Below, one piece after another: positions 19,570 to 30,537 of a stretch of DNA of 64,000 nucleotides. The DNA comes from Hibiscus mutabilis (taxonomy: Eukaryota; Streptophyta; Magnoliopsida; Malvales; Malvaceae), in assembly GCA_019671005.1 (NCBI GenBank), contig CM033721.1, forward strand, positions 49,766,864-49,830,863, given 5' to 3'. Below the pieces are notes generated by a model. The model was not told the DNA's origin. It saw nothing but the letters and a program-made list of their open reading frames with translations, and ran no database searches. Each line of letters opens with the position of its first letter. Position 1 is the first letter of the stretch. The position numbers were made by a program, and so were the translations under genes.

Positions 19570-22148
19570 TGTAACACCCCAAATTCTAGTCTAGAAGTAT
19601 TGGAATTAAATTGAATAAGTTGATAGCTTAATTGAATTAAGAATTAAGCTAATTTGAATAGTTAAGGGCCTAATTAAAAGAATGAATGAAATAAGTGACC
19701 AAATTAGAATGACTATATTGAATTAAAGGAGAAAGATTGAGATTGCATGATAAATATCACGAATCTCTTATTTGCCCTTGACTAATTACAAGATTAGTAA
19801 CTAATCAAGGGATAGATTTGTAACTTCCTAATTCCACTAAAGTGGATAACCAAGTGGTCATCATCTTCTCCATTCCATTGTTGGCCGATTATTGAGAGGA
19901 AAAGAGAGCGAGAGAAAGCTAGAGATTTCAGCCATCGAAGAAAGAATTTAAGCTTGCATGTGTAGGAAATTTTCATTGAAATTAAGCAAGAAGCAAAGTA
20001 AGTATAGTTCTTCTTGTGTTTAATTGAATAGGCAACTATTTTGTTCAATTTGGACTATTTTTGATGATTATTGATGGAATTAGATATTGAATGTGTTGTT
20101 AGATGATAGAATGGCTGTTGAATTATGCTAAATTGAAGAATGAAACTAGGTACAAGGCTAAAATTATGTGTTCATGATAGTGTAACAAACTTAGGTTGCT
20201 GGAAAATTGAATTCTGTTATTGAAGTGGGAATTAAATGATTAGAGCATAAAATTGAGCTAATGAAATAATGAATTGATGATGATCATGAATAGGTAATGT
20301 ATAGAAGGTGTTAAACAATTTAATTAGATGCAAACAATGCTGGAAATGAAGGATAAGAATATGAATATAGTTATACAATATAGAAACTGTTTTATGGTAT
20401 TGAAATTGAGCAAACATACAAGATTAGGCTTTGTAATCAACTTACCCTGTTTTGGCAGCCTTGTTTAATGAACTAACATAGACCTAACATGTTTATAATT
20501 TCATATGAAATGAATTATAGGGATAAGACATTGGTTAAAATGGATTAAAGGCATTAAAATGTAATTAGATGGAATCTGCCCATAATTGCTCTGTTCTGGG
20601 CAGTCACTTTGAAAATTTACCAAAAATTGTATAATTTGAATTCAGGGATGAAATTATAATGACATGATCCTTAGAATGTCTATGTTCATTAGGTGAAAAC
20701 AGAACTGAAATCTGGGTCCTACACTGAAAGCTGTAAATAGGAATTGCTGGGCAGTGCAAACTGTCCAGGCAGTGTAAATGCCCTGTCTTTGAACAATAAA
20801 CTGTATTAATTGGATAAGAACTAAAATCCAAGTATATTACGGCCTTATATAAAATTTTGTAAGCTTTCCAACGGTATATAAAAATCCAAATTCCAACGTA
20901 CGGATTAAAAGATATGGCTATTTTAAGGGACAGTATGCAAACTGCCAGGCAGCAGAGTCCTGGGCAGTTTGGGACTGTTTTTGCACCTAGCTAGAAACTA
21001 TTTCCAAAACAGTTTTGGGACATTGTAATATGTCCAATTATGTATTAAAATGAAGTAACACTTGAGGATATCTTGGGTTTGAAGCAACACTTGAGGCAAG
21101 CTTGAAAGTATGAATTTATACTCTTTGTATACTCCTAGTTTGGTGGCACTAGATTTTGTATTAGGTAGCTTTGATCATGCATTTGATTATGTGTATATGA
21201 CTAGTTTTTTAATGTTTTGAATGTGCCTACTATGTAATCTATTTTGGATGACTTAAACTATGTTGAACCATGATCTTATGTATATATATAAGAAGTAGAA
21301 GCTGCGCATATGGTGATAGAATTCAATGTTTGATGAAATTATGTATGATTCTAATGTAGAACCAATGTGTGATGAAATATTGTCTAAGTTGAATGCTAAA
21401 TCTATGTTGTATGTTCATGCATTTACTCCTATATCCATTGAAATGATTCGGCAACATGGAGAATATGGCCGAGGTATGTTCAATCATGCATTATCAATGT
21501 AATAACCAAATATGCTATGTAATGTTATGACTTGATTGCAAAGAAACAATTGAAATACTATTAGGAACATCATGTTGATCGAATGGATGCATGAATGTGG
21601 TTGGCATTACATGAAAATCGAATAGGATGCTAGATCATGTAAAAAGAATGTAAGCTGAATGCTTGTAATGTTCATGTACAATGGTTGATTGTGTAGTTTC
21701 TTAAGTTGCAAGTAAACTAGTTAAGACATACTTAGTGACCACCTAGAGAATTCGAATATGGTCGTGGAATGACAGAATGAATGAAAGTTAAATCATGTCT
21801 AATAGTAACTTAAATGAGAAGTATGCTGCACTTGTGTTGTTTTTTGATTGATGTATTTAATTGAATAGAATAGAATAGAAACAAGATAATAGTAACTTAA
21901 GTTATAAGTAAAGAATGAAACAAAATGGTACTTAAAATTGTATGTTATGAATGTTGTTTGGTTGCTTAATGTGGCTTTGCTTGATTGTATTGAATGTTTT
22001 GATAGGTTAAGTTTAGATTGGGTTACTTGCGCAACAAGGTAACTATCCCGAGGTTACTTGTTCGACAAGTAACCTATCAATCACTTTGCTTCTGCTTTGC
22101 TAACGCTCCCGAACTGGGTTACGGCTAACCCGGGGATGGGGTGTTACA
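19570..22148 (+). repeat. N1 5' LTR (2579 bp, internally deleted)
   Basis: TGTAACACCCC to GGGGTGTTACA. It aligns with the 3' LTR except near 21057-21065, where sequence equivalent to about 28046-29350 is absent. It contains a purine-rich GAGAGCGAGAGAAAG stretch near 19905 that probably marks the transcribed leader, and an inverted repeat at 20939-20970. Confidence 0.93.
20939..20970. repeat. Inverted repeat in chromovirus LTR (hairpin candidate)
   Basis: AAACTGCC (20939-20946) and GGCAGTTT (20963-20970) are perfect complements around a 16-nt loop. The matching site in solo LTR S1 (34099-34130) has longer arms, AAACTGCCCAGG and CCTGGCAGTTT. The 3' LTR copy near 27925 has a weakened right arm. 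Confidence 0.7.
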
Positions 22149-22153
22149 TTTAC

Positions 22154-22166
22154 TGGTAATCAGAGC
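22154..22166 (+). other. N1 primer-binding site, variant with one extra A
   Basis: TGGTAATCAGAGC five bases after the LTR; compared with TGGTATCAGAGC in P1 it has one extra A. The shared copy of D has the identical variant. Confidence 0.8.
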
Positions 22167-22300
22167 TTTTTGGCTGATTCGATAAGCTCATTTGCATCAT
22201 ATAGGATATGTGCCACCTAGGATACTTGATATAAGCTTGTGATGTTGCTTAAATGTGTAAATGTGATAACTAAGACTCTATTTGTTCTGATTGAACTAGA

Positions 22301-23480
22301 ATGTCAGAAACAAGATTGGGTCGGATAATGATAGTCCCATAGGCTCCTCGAACGAAGGAGATAGTGTAAGAATGGAACAGAATCCTCATCAACATCAAGC
22401 TTAATATCAAGCTCAAGCTGCTGCTCAACAGGAAGCTCCTGCTATCAATCTTGTGCAGCAAGAATGCCTTACAAGTATGAAAGAGATGTTCAATCATCTC
22501 GTAACTACCCTTAAACAAGAACATCCTATTGCTCCTACTCTTGTTGTGCCAAACTGAGCCCCTATTGACAAGCTGGCTCAACATCGGGCGTATACCTTCA
22601 CTGGCACTAATAAGGCTAATCCGGAAGTAGCCGAGTACTGGTTAGAGGCCACTACTCGTATTCTGACTAAACAATTTCCATGTCTTGATGAACATAAACT
22701 CGAGTGTGCCATCGCTCTGTTGGCAGACAAAGCACTAAGCTGGTGGGAAACCACTACTCTGACTACTCCTGCAGAGTCTATTATGTGAAAGTTCTTCATT
22801 GACGAGTTCAAGATGAAGTATACCAGTGAGCAATATCTGGCGGAGTGCCGAAAACGATTTATGTATCTTAAACAAGCTGGCTGACCTATCGAGCAATTGT
22901 GAGTGACTTTTGCAAGTATTGCAAGTATGGGTCCGAATATATCAAAACTGAGGTCGACAAGTGCCGAATGTTCATCGACGGGTTAAATGATAAATTATGC
23001 CCGATATTCACTGCCTTGGGTATTACCAACTTCTAGAATCTGGTAAACCAACCCATTGCTACTGAGGCGAAGATGAAAGCCTCGGAAAGACGCAAAAGTG
23101 GACACTCCTAGAAAGACAAACGACCAGGAACGAGGATAAGCCACACTGGCAATCAAAGAAGTCCAAACATTCTAAGAGACACTCTTTGAACTATACCCTT
23201 AATCAAAAGAGTGGCTACATTCTGAAACCTCAAACGGTTGTAAAGACTTCAGCCCCAGTTGTTTCTATTGATAGCACGGGGAATCAGGCTAAAGCTACTC
23301 ATTATCCACTTTGCAAGTTTTGTCAGAAGCATCATACTGGCTAGTGCAGAGTTTAACAGAATTTATGCTTCTCATGTGGAGCCTCTAATCATTACATTCA
23401 GGATTGTCCTCAGAATCCTAACAAGGCTTTGAATTGAGCTTCTGCAATTGCTAGCTCAGCTCATTCAAATCGGAACAAGG
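22301..23480 (+). pseudogene. N1 Gag, multiple stops
   Basis: The ATG at 22301 (MSETRLG) matches the Gag start of element D. Then follow a Gln-rich region, PIDKLAQHRAYTFTGT (about 22562), LSWWETTTL (22735), a capsid-like part to about 23090 and a CX2CX4HX4C knuckle near 23365-23410 (CFSCGASNHYIQDC). An early one-base deletion relative to D and at least eight stops break it. Several stops are one G-to-A or C-to-T step from Trp or Gln codons, for example in the knuckle region. Gag would package element RNA. Confidence 0.85.
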
Positions 23481-23572
23481 CACCCAGACAAGCTCAGTCC
23501 GGGAATGAGGGGAAACAGAAGGGCCACTATTCGAAAGCTCCAACTCATTAGGAATCTCGAGCCCATGCTCGT

Positions 23573-25020
23573 ATGTACCACATTCGTGGTAAAGATGATG
23601 AAGAAGCCCCCGATGTTATCGCAGGTACTGTTGAGTTAAATTCTAGTCCTGCTTATGCATTAATTGATTTGGGGTCTACCGATTCATTTTTTTGTTCTGC
23701 CTTGATCAACAAGTTAAGATTGAAACCTATAATTATTGAATCCAATCTAGTAGTTTCGAATCCATTAGGGAAAATGCCTATTAACATGCGCCACAAGCAA
23801 GCTCCCTTGACCATTCGAAATATCCCATTTCCTATTGATCTATATATTCTACCTTATTGTGAATTTGATTTGATTTTGGGGTTAGATTGGCTAAGTAAAC
23901 ACGAGGCCTGGGTAGATTTCCAAAATCGGAGATTATATCTCCGGGGTTTAGGGAAAGAATCCATTTTCTTAATAGTCAAGAAACCAACTTCCATCTTTGC
24001 TAAGATGATCCTACAAGATGAAATTAAATTCAGCTTGCCTAGCATGTCTGTTGTGTTTGAATTCACTGATATTTTTCTCGAGGAACTCCCTGGTGTCCCT
24101 CCAACCCGAGAAGTAGAGTTTGGGATAGAAGTTCAGCCTGGAACAGTTCCGTTGTCCATTACACCCTATAGAATGGCACCTATTGAGTTGAAAGAATTAA
24201 AGAAGAAACTTCAGGAGTTGTAAGATAAAGGTTTCATACGGCCTAGCACTTCTCCTCGGGGTGCACCGATTTTCTTTGTAAAAAAGAAAGACGGGACTAT
24301 ACAGCTTTGTATTGTTTACCGTCAATTAAACAATCTCACCATCAAGAATCGGTATCCCCTTCCCAGATTTGAAGATCTTTTCAATCAACTTAGGGATGCT
24401 ACCGTGTTCTCTAAGATCGACCTACGATCGGGGTACTATTAGATGAAAGTAAAAGAACAAGACGTGCCTAAGATAGCCTTTTTACTCGAAATGGCCACTT
24501 CGAATTCCTCGTAATGTCATTCGGGTTAACGAATGCTCCGGCTATTTTCATGGATCTAATGAATCGGGTATTCAATCCTTATCTTGACAAGTTCATGGTC
24601 GTATTCATCAACGACATTCTGGTGTACTCTCGGAATAAGGAGGAACATGATGAACACCTCTGAATTGTTTTGCAAACACTACGAGAACATCAATTGTATG
24701 CCAAGTTCTCCAAATGTAAATTCTGGTTACCAAAAGTTTCTTTCCTTGGCCATGTTATCTCGGCTGAAGGAATTAAAGTTGATCCAAGCAAGATTCAGTC
24801 TATTCTGAATTGGAGACCTCCGAAGAATATAAGCAAGGTCCGAAGCTTTCTCGATTTAGCCGGGTATTATAGAAGATTTGTTAAAGGCTTTTCCTCTATT
24901 GCTACAAGTCTTACCAAGCTTACTCGCAAAGATACGCCTTTCGTTTGGTCGGAGAGCCAACAACGAAGCTTCGATCAACTTAAGCTAGCTCTAACTCATG
25001 CCCCGGTACTCATCTAACCA
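23573..25020 (+). pseudogene. N1 protease and reverse transcriptase
   Basis: An open 216-residue frame (23573-24223) holds the protease: GTVELNSSPAYALIDLGSTDSF, then ILGLDWLSKHEAWVDF and FLEELPGVPPTREVEFGIE. The active site reads DLG where the other copies have DSG. A TAA at 24221 ends it before RT. RT continues with KKKDGTIQLCI, NRYPLP and SKIDLRSGYY, a TAG, a frameshift near 24480, and the active site VVFINDILVYS, in which the first catalytic Asp of FIDD is Asn. The 24670-25017 frame covers the RT thumb (HVISAEGIKVDPSKI, SFLDLAGYYRRFVKGFS). Confidence 0.9.
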
Positions 25021-25390
25021 GAATCGGGCAAGGAATTCACTGTTTATAGTGATGTTTCTCATCTAGGACTCGGTTGTGTCCTGATGCAAGATGGGAAAGT
25101 AATTGCTTACGCTTCAAGGCCACTGAAGCCACACGAGTCTAATTAACCAACACACGATCTGGAACTAGCAGCTATCGTGTTTGCTCTCAAGATATAGAGA
25201 CACTATCTATACGGGGAGAAATGCAATCTATTTACCAATCACAAAAGTCTCAAGTACCTCCTAACACAAAAAGATTTGAATTTGAGACAAAGGAGATGGC
25301 TCAACTTACTTAAAGATTACGATGTGGTTATGACTACCGTCCGGGGAAAGTAAACGTAGTTGCTGACGCCCTTAGTCGCAGACCATACTC
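25021..25390 (+). pseudogene. N1 RNase H
   Basis: YSDVSHLGLGCVLMQDGKV, LELAAIVFALKI, LFTNHKSLKYLLTQKDLN and a damaged end (VNVVADALSR-like). The middle catalytic Asp (TDH in D and E) is Asn here. Stops occur at 25018, near 25144 and near 25196. Confidence 0.85.
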
Positions 25391-25439
25391 GGGTAATTCC
25401 TAAATATAGGATTCCGATTAAATTCATTTTAATTATGCC

Positions 25440-25690
25440 TTCTATTGTTTTGCAAACAATGAATTTAGAACTTTCTTAAGCTACAAGTCACTATTCGAAC
25501 ATTTCTTGAAATACAAGTAACCCATTTGATTAAGAATTTTGCCTAAAATACTTGTAACTATTGAATTCGAATCTTTCTTAGCTTGTAAGAAAGCATTCGA
25601 ACAATGCCTTATTCTTTAAGGAATAATTCGAACAGTGCCTTGTACTGCAAGTAATCCATTGAAAATCATTCTAATGACTTTGTTAATGCT
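25440..25690. repeat. Degenerate repeats in the N1 RNase H-integrase linker
   Basis: Several imperfect units combine a CTTGTAA or TACAAGTAA element with ATTCGAACA (about 25475-25500, 25510-25525, 25545-25600 and 25628-25660). The corresponding linker in D and E (55340-55440, 61990-62100) has only one or two such units. Non-coding in this copy. Confidence 0.5.
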
Positions 25691-26540
25691 TTCGTAGCTA
25701 CTACGGCTATCAATGCTCATTTTCGACTATCCAAGAGCCAGAAATTTCTGCCTGAACTTCAAGTTCAATCTGATTTCATCTCGAGAATTAAAGAACTCCA
25801 ACAAGTTGATCCAGATCTTCAGAATATCATGTCTAAGCTTACTTCTGAGTCTAGTTCCAACTTCTCCCTAAAGTTAAATGGACCAATCTTCCATTCAAAT
25901 GGCACCATTTGAAGCTCTTTATGGTAGAAGATGTAGAACTCCCTTATGCTGGTCTGAATTGGGAGAAAATAAAGTATTGGGACCTCAATTGCTTCGAGAA
26001 AGTGAAGAACAAATCAAGATCATTCATGATCAGTTGAAGGCAACTTTCGATAGATAGAAAGTGTATGCTGATTTGAAAAGAAGAGATATTTAGTATGCTA
26101 TTGGAGATAAAGTCTTCCTAAAGGTCCCACCTTGGAAGAAAGTGCTCAGATTTGGAAGAAAATAGAAGCTCAGCCCCTGATACATCGGACCATTTGAAGT
26201 TATTAAAAGAATTGGTCCAGTAGCCTATCGATTAGCTCTTCCCAGAGAATTCGATAGAATACATAATGTCTTCCATGTTTCAATACTCAAAAGGTATCAA
26301 TCTGATCCTTCGCACATTCTTGAGCCAGAAGAAGTTGAATTGAATCCAGATTTGTCCTACGAAGAAGAACCTATTCAGATTCTTGATCGGGAAGTAAGGA
26401 AGCTTTGGAACAAGATGTTCCCCTTGTTAAGATCTTATGGAGAAATCATAAGGTGGAAGAAGCTACCTGGGAATCTGAAGAAGTCATGAGGAAGCAGTAT
26501 CCTCACCTATTCGATTCAGGTAAATTCGAGGATGAATTTA
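25690..26540 (+). pseudogene. N1 integrase, core deleted, with chromodomain
   Basis: The N-terminal part (LPELQVQSDFISRIKELQQ, near 25747) runs to about 25880 and then passes directly to the tail (QMAPFEALYGRRCRTP, near 25900). The zinc finger and the whole catalytic core are missing. The tail continues through VGDKVFLKV-like and GPFEVIKRIGPVAYRLA blocks with several stops, and ends with the chromodomain (VEEATWESEEVMRKQYPHLF, from 26405). Compared with E about 0.9 kb is absent. Confidence 0.87.
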
Positions 26541-26542
26541 AT

Positions 26543-26557
26543 ATAAGGGGGGAGAAT
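26543..26557 (+). other. N1 polypurine tract
   Basis: ATAAGGGGGGAGAAT directly before the 3' LTR start at 26558. Confidence 0.85.
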
Positions 26558-29500
26558 TTTAAGACCCCAAATTCTAGTCTAGAAGTATTGGAATTAAATT
26601 GAATAAGTTGATAGCTTAATTGAATTAAGAATTAAGCTAATTTGAATAGTTAAGGGCCTAATTGAAAGAATGAATGATATAAGTGACCAAATTAGAATGA
26701 CTATATTGAATTAAAGGAGAAAGATTGAGATTGCATGATAAATATCACGAATCTCTTATTTTCCCTTGAATAATTACAACATTAGTAACTAATTAAGGGA
26801 TAGATTAGTAACTTCCTAATTCCACTAATGTGGATAACCAAGTGGTCATCATCTTCTTCATTCCATTGTTGGCCGATTATTGAGAGGAAAAGAGAGTGAG
26901 AGATAGCTAGAGATTTCAGCCATTGAAGAAAGAATTTAAGCTTGCATGTGTAGGAAATTTTCATTGAAATTAAGCAAGAAGCAAAGTAAATATAGTTCTT
27001 CTTGTGTTTAATTGAATGGCAACTATCTTGCTCAAATTGGACTGTTTTTTGTGATTATTGATGGAAATAGATATTGAATGTGTTGTTAGATGATAGAATG
27101 GCTGTTGAATTATGCTAAATTGAAGAATGAAACTAGGTATAAGTCTGGAAATTATGTGTTCATTCTAGTGTAACAAACCTAGGTTGCTGGAAAATTGAAT
27201 TGTGTTATTGAAGTGGGAATTGAATGATTAGAACATAAAATTGAGCTAAGGAAATAATGAATTAATGATGATCATGAATAGGTAATGTATAGAAGGTGTT
27301 AAACAATTGAATTAGATGTAAACAATGCTGAAAATGAAGGATAAGAATATGAATATAGTTATACAATATAGAAATTGTTTTGTGGTATTGAAATTGAGTA
27401 AACATACAAGATTAGGCTTTGTAATCAACGTACCCTATTTTGGAAGCCTTGTTTAATGAACTAACGTGGACCTAACATGTTTATAATGTCATATGAAATG
27501 AATTATAGGGACAAGACATTGGTTAAAATGGATTAAAGGCATTAAAATGTAATTAGATGCAATCTGCCCAGAATTGCTTTATTCTGGGCAGTCACTTTGA
27601 AAATTCACCAAAATTTGTATAGTTTGAATTCAGGGCTGAAATTTTAATGAATTGATACTTAGAATGTCTATTTTCATTAGGTGAAAGCAGAACTGAAAAC
27701 TGGGTCCTATACTGAAAACTGTAAATAGGAATTGTTGGGCAGTGCAAAGTGTCCAGGCAGTGTAAATGCCCTGTCTTTGAACAATAAACTGTATTAATTG
27801 GCTAAGAAATAAAATTCAAGTCTATTATGGTATTATATAAAATTTTTTAAGCTTTCCAACGGTATATAGCAATCGAAATTCTGACGTACGAATTAAAAGA
27901 TATGGCCATTTTAAGGAACAGTGTGCAAACTGCCTGGCGGCAGTGTCCTGGGCAATTTGGGACTGTTTTTGCACCTAGTAAGAAATTGTTTCCAAAACAG
28001 TCTTGGGACATTGTAATCTGTCCAATTATGTATTAAAATGAAGTAATAACAATATGAAGATGAATTGATAAGAAATGCTTAAAAAGAAGCATAAAAACAG
28101 TAGCCAAATGTTAGGTAAAATGTAGTAACATTGCTACATTGATTGTGTGACTTCATGTGCTTATTTTGATGATATGTGTATATGTATTGCTTGCTAGACC
28201 AAGGGCAGCAGATTGGGGAAGAAGAGGATAGGAGTGGACATCCCAAAGCTAGAGGCAAAGGGATTTGGATCCAAGATAGTTGAATTGCTAGGAGTATTGT
28301 GAGTGTAACTATCCTTAGGGTTGGGACTAGGTCCTAACCAACCTTGTTATTGTTTAAATGAAATGCTAATGCCATGTAACATGACTTAAAGAATATTTGG
28401 CTAATTAAGGGAAGAATGAAATGTATGATAACATGATTGATTCCATGATCTTTGTGTTTACTTGGGTGTTAAGCAATTGAAATGAAATGTATGTTCAAGT
28501 GCATTGCTTATGCCTAAGGTATGAAATGGCATGCTTGGAGAATAAGGTACGTACAATGCATACATATGCTTGTGTTCATGAATGATATATATGGCTGAAT
28601 GATTCGAATGTTATGGATTGTTATGTAGTGGGAGTTAAGACTCTATAAGCCTAAGGGCTTGGCCATTGAATGACTTATTGTTATATTGAATCATGAAATG
28701 TATAAAGATTAAATGAAATGGACAATCAATAACCTTGGTAGCTAGTTTGATAGATAGGAGGGCATGCCTTAGAATCTTGAGCTTATATTGGCACTACGGT
28801 GCATATTGGTATAGCGGTACATATTGGCACTACTGTGCATATTGGCACTTCGGTGCATATTGTTAAGATTTGATTATCTAGTAAGCTACTTGCCAAGGAG
28901 GTTGTAAAAGGACTTAATAAAACAAATGAGTATTGCTTGTATTGTAAGAAAGTTGTATGAACTTCATTGCTTTGGAAGATGACACATGAATGGTTGCTAA
29001 ACTTGTTTCTTGTCATGGAAGAAATGTATGTTGATGGTTTATGTATAAATGCCTACTTAATGGATTGAATGATGGAATTCTTATCTTCCAAGCATGTTGT
29101 TCGAATGGTTTATGAGTACCATGATGAATATGTTATGTTTATTGTATGATATGTAAGGATTGTCTAAATTTCCCTATGCAATTCAAATAGAATATGTATT
29201 GTAAAGATGGGTTTGATCCTTTGAAATACACGACTACTTGAATTTAGTTGCTTTGAGAAAATTGACTAGTCTTAGTGTTACCTCAGTAAGTACATACCTT
29301 GTACTTACCACTCTACTCTTCATTCTTCCCATAACAGATTAAAGATTACTTCAAGAGGATATCTTGGGTTTGAAGCAACACTTGAGGCAAGCTTGAAAGT
29401 ATGAATTCATACTCTTTGTATACTCCTAGTTTGGTGGCACTAGATTTTGTATTAGGTAGCTTTGATCATGCATTTGATTATGTGTATATGACTGGTTTTG

Positions 29501-30432
29501 TAATGTTTTGAATGGGCCTACTATGTAATCTATTTTGGATGACTTAAACTATGTTGAACCATGATCTTATGTATATATATAAGAAGTAGAAGTTGCGCAT
29601 ATGGTGATAGAATTCAATGTTTGATGAAATTATGTATGATTCTAATGTAGAACCAATGTGTGATGAAATCTTGTCTAAATTGAATGCTAAATCTATGTTG
29701 TATGTTCATGCATTTACTCCTATATCCATTGACATGATTCGGCAACATGGAGAATAAGGCCAAGGTATGTTCAATCATGCATTATCAATGTAATAACCAA
29801 ATATGCTATGTAATGTGATGTCTTTATTGCAAAGAAACAATTAAAATACTATTAGGAACACCATGTTGATCGAATGGATGAATGAATGTGGTTGGGATTA
29901 CATGAAAATTGAATAGGATGCTAGATCATGTAAAAAGAATGTAAGTTGAATACTTGTAATGTTCATGTAGAATGGTTGATTGTGTAGTTTCTTAAGTTGC
30001 AAGTAAACTAGTTAAGACATACTTAGTGACCACCTAGAGAATTCGAATATGGCTGTGGAATGATAGAATGAAAGAAAGTTAAATCATGTCTAATAGTAAC
30101 TTAAATGAGAAGTATGTTACACTTGTGTTGTTGTTTGATTGTTGTATGTAATTGAATAGAATAGAAACAAGATAATAGTAACTTAAGTTATAAGTAAAGA
30201 ATGAAACAAAATGGTTCCTAAAATTGTATGTTATGAATGTTGTTTGGTTGCTTAATGTGGCTTTGCTTGATTGTATTGAATGTTTTGAAAGGTTTGGTTT
30301 AGATTGGGTTACTTGCACAACAAGGCTAGTATCCCGAGGTTACTTGTTCGATAAGTAACCTATCAATCACTTTGCTTCCGCTTTGGTAACGCTTCGACCG
30401 GGTTACGGCTAACCCGGGGATAGGGTGTTACA
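26558..30432 (+). repeat. N1 3' LTR (3875 bp)
   Basis: Starts TTTAAGACCCC where the 5' LTR has TGTAACACCCC, so the terminal TG is mutated to TT; ends GGGTGTTACA. It retains the roughly 1.3-kb segment missing from the 5' LTR, including an 18-bp minisatellite. Confidence 0.93.
28785..28862. repeat. 18-bp minisatellite in N1 3' LTR (4.3 units)
   Basis: Unit ATATTGGCACTACGGTGC, about 4.3 copies. The same unit in reverse orientation occurs about 7.3 times in solo LTR S1 (33097-33228). Confidence 0.93.
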
Positions 30433-30437
30433 TTTTC
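30433..30437. repeat. Right target-site duplication of N1 (TTTTC)
   Basis: Identical to 19565-19569; element A's protease sequence resumes after it. Confidence 0.93.
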
Positions 30438-30537
30438 AATCAATGGCATATAAAAGAGTGGGTTGAACCCGAATCAAAAAGAGCATAAACAGGTTGCGTA
30501 TCAAGATGAATTGTACCTGCAATTACTTTAGGAGATT
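30438..30537 (-). pseudogene. Element A protease N-terminus
   Basis: Minus strand encodes VIAGTIHLDTQPVYALFDSG followed by STHSF; the DSG active site is intact. A short deletion then disturbs the frame at the N1 junction. It continues, across N1, with 19569 leftwards. At its upstream side (30538) it is cut by LTR L2. Confidence 0.85.

Larger units (their letters stand above)
19570..30432 (+). mobile_element. N1: chromovirus (Tekay/Del-like) inserted in the protease of element A
   Basis: 5' LTR 19570-22148, primer site, gag, PR, RT, RH, partial IN with chromodomain, polypurine tract and 3' LTR 26558-30432, flanked by the 5-bp duplication TTTTC. Deleting it joins the two halves of element A's protease. 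The integrase core is missing, the RT and RH active sites are mutated and many stops occur, so the copy is dead. The 5' LTR is about 1.3 kb shorter than the 3' LTR because of an internal deletion. Confidence 0.95.
14711..30537 (-). mobile_element. A: internally deleted chromovirus, minus strand, split by N1
   Basis: 3' LTR 14711-18188, polypurine tract, chromodomain and integrase end, then PR-RT remnants to 19569, resuming after N1 at 30438-30537 with the PR active site. RT core, RH and the first half of IN are missing at one junction near 19050. Its gag and 5' LTR are not found: at 30538 another LTR (L2) begins. Confidence 0.78.
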
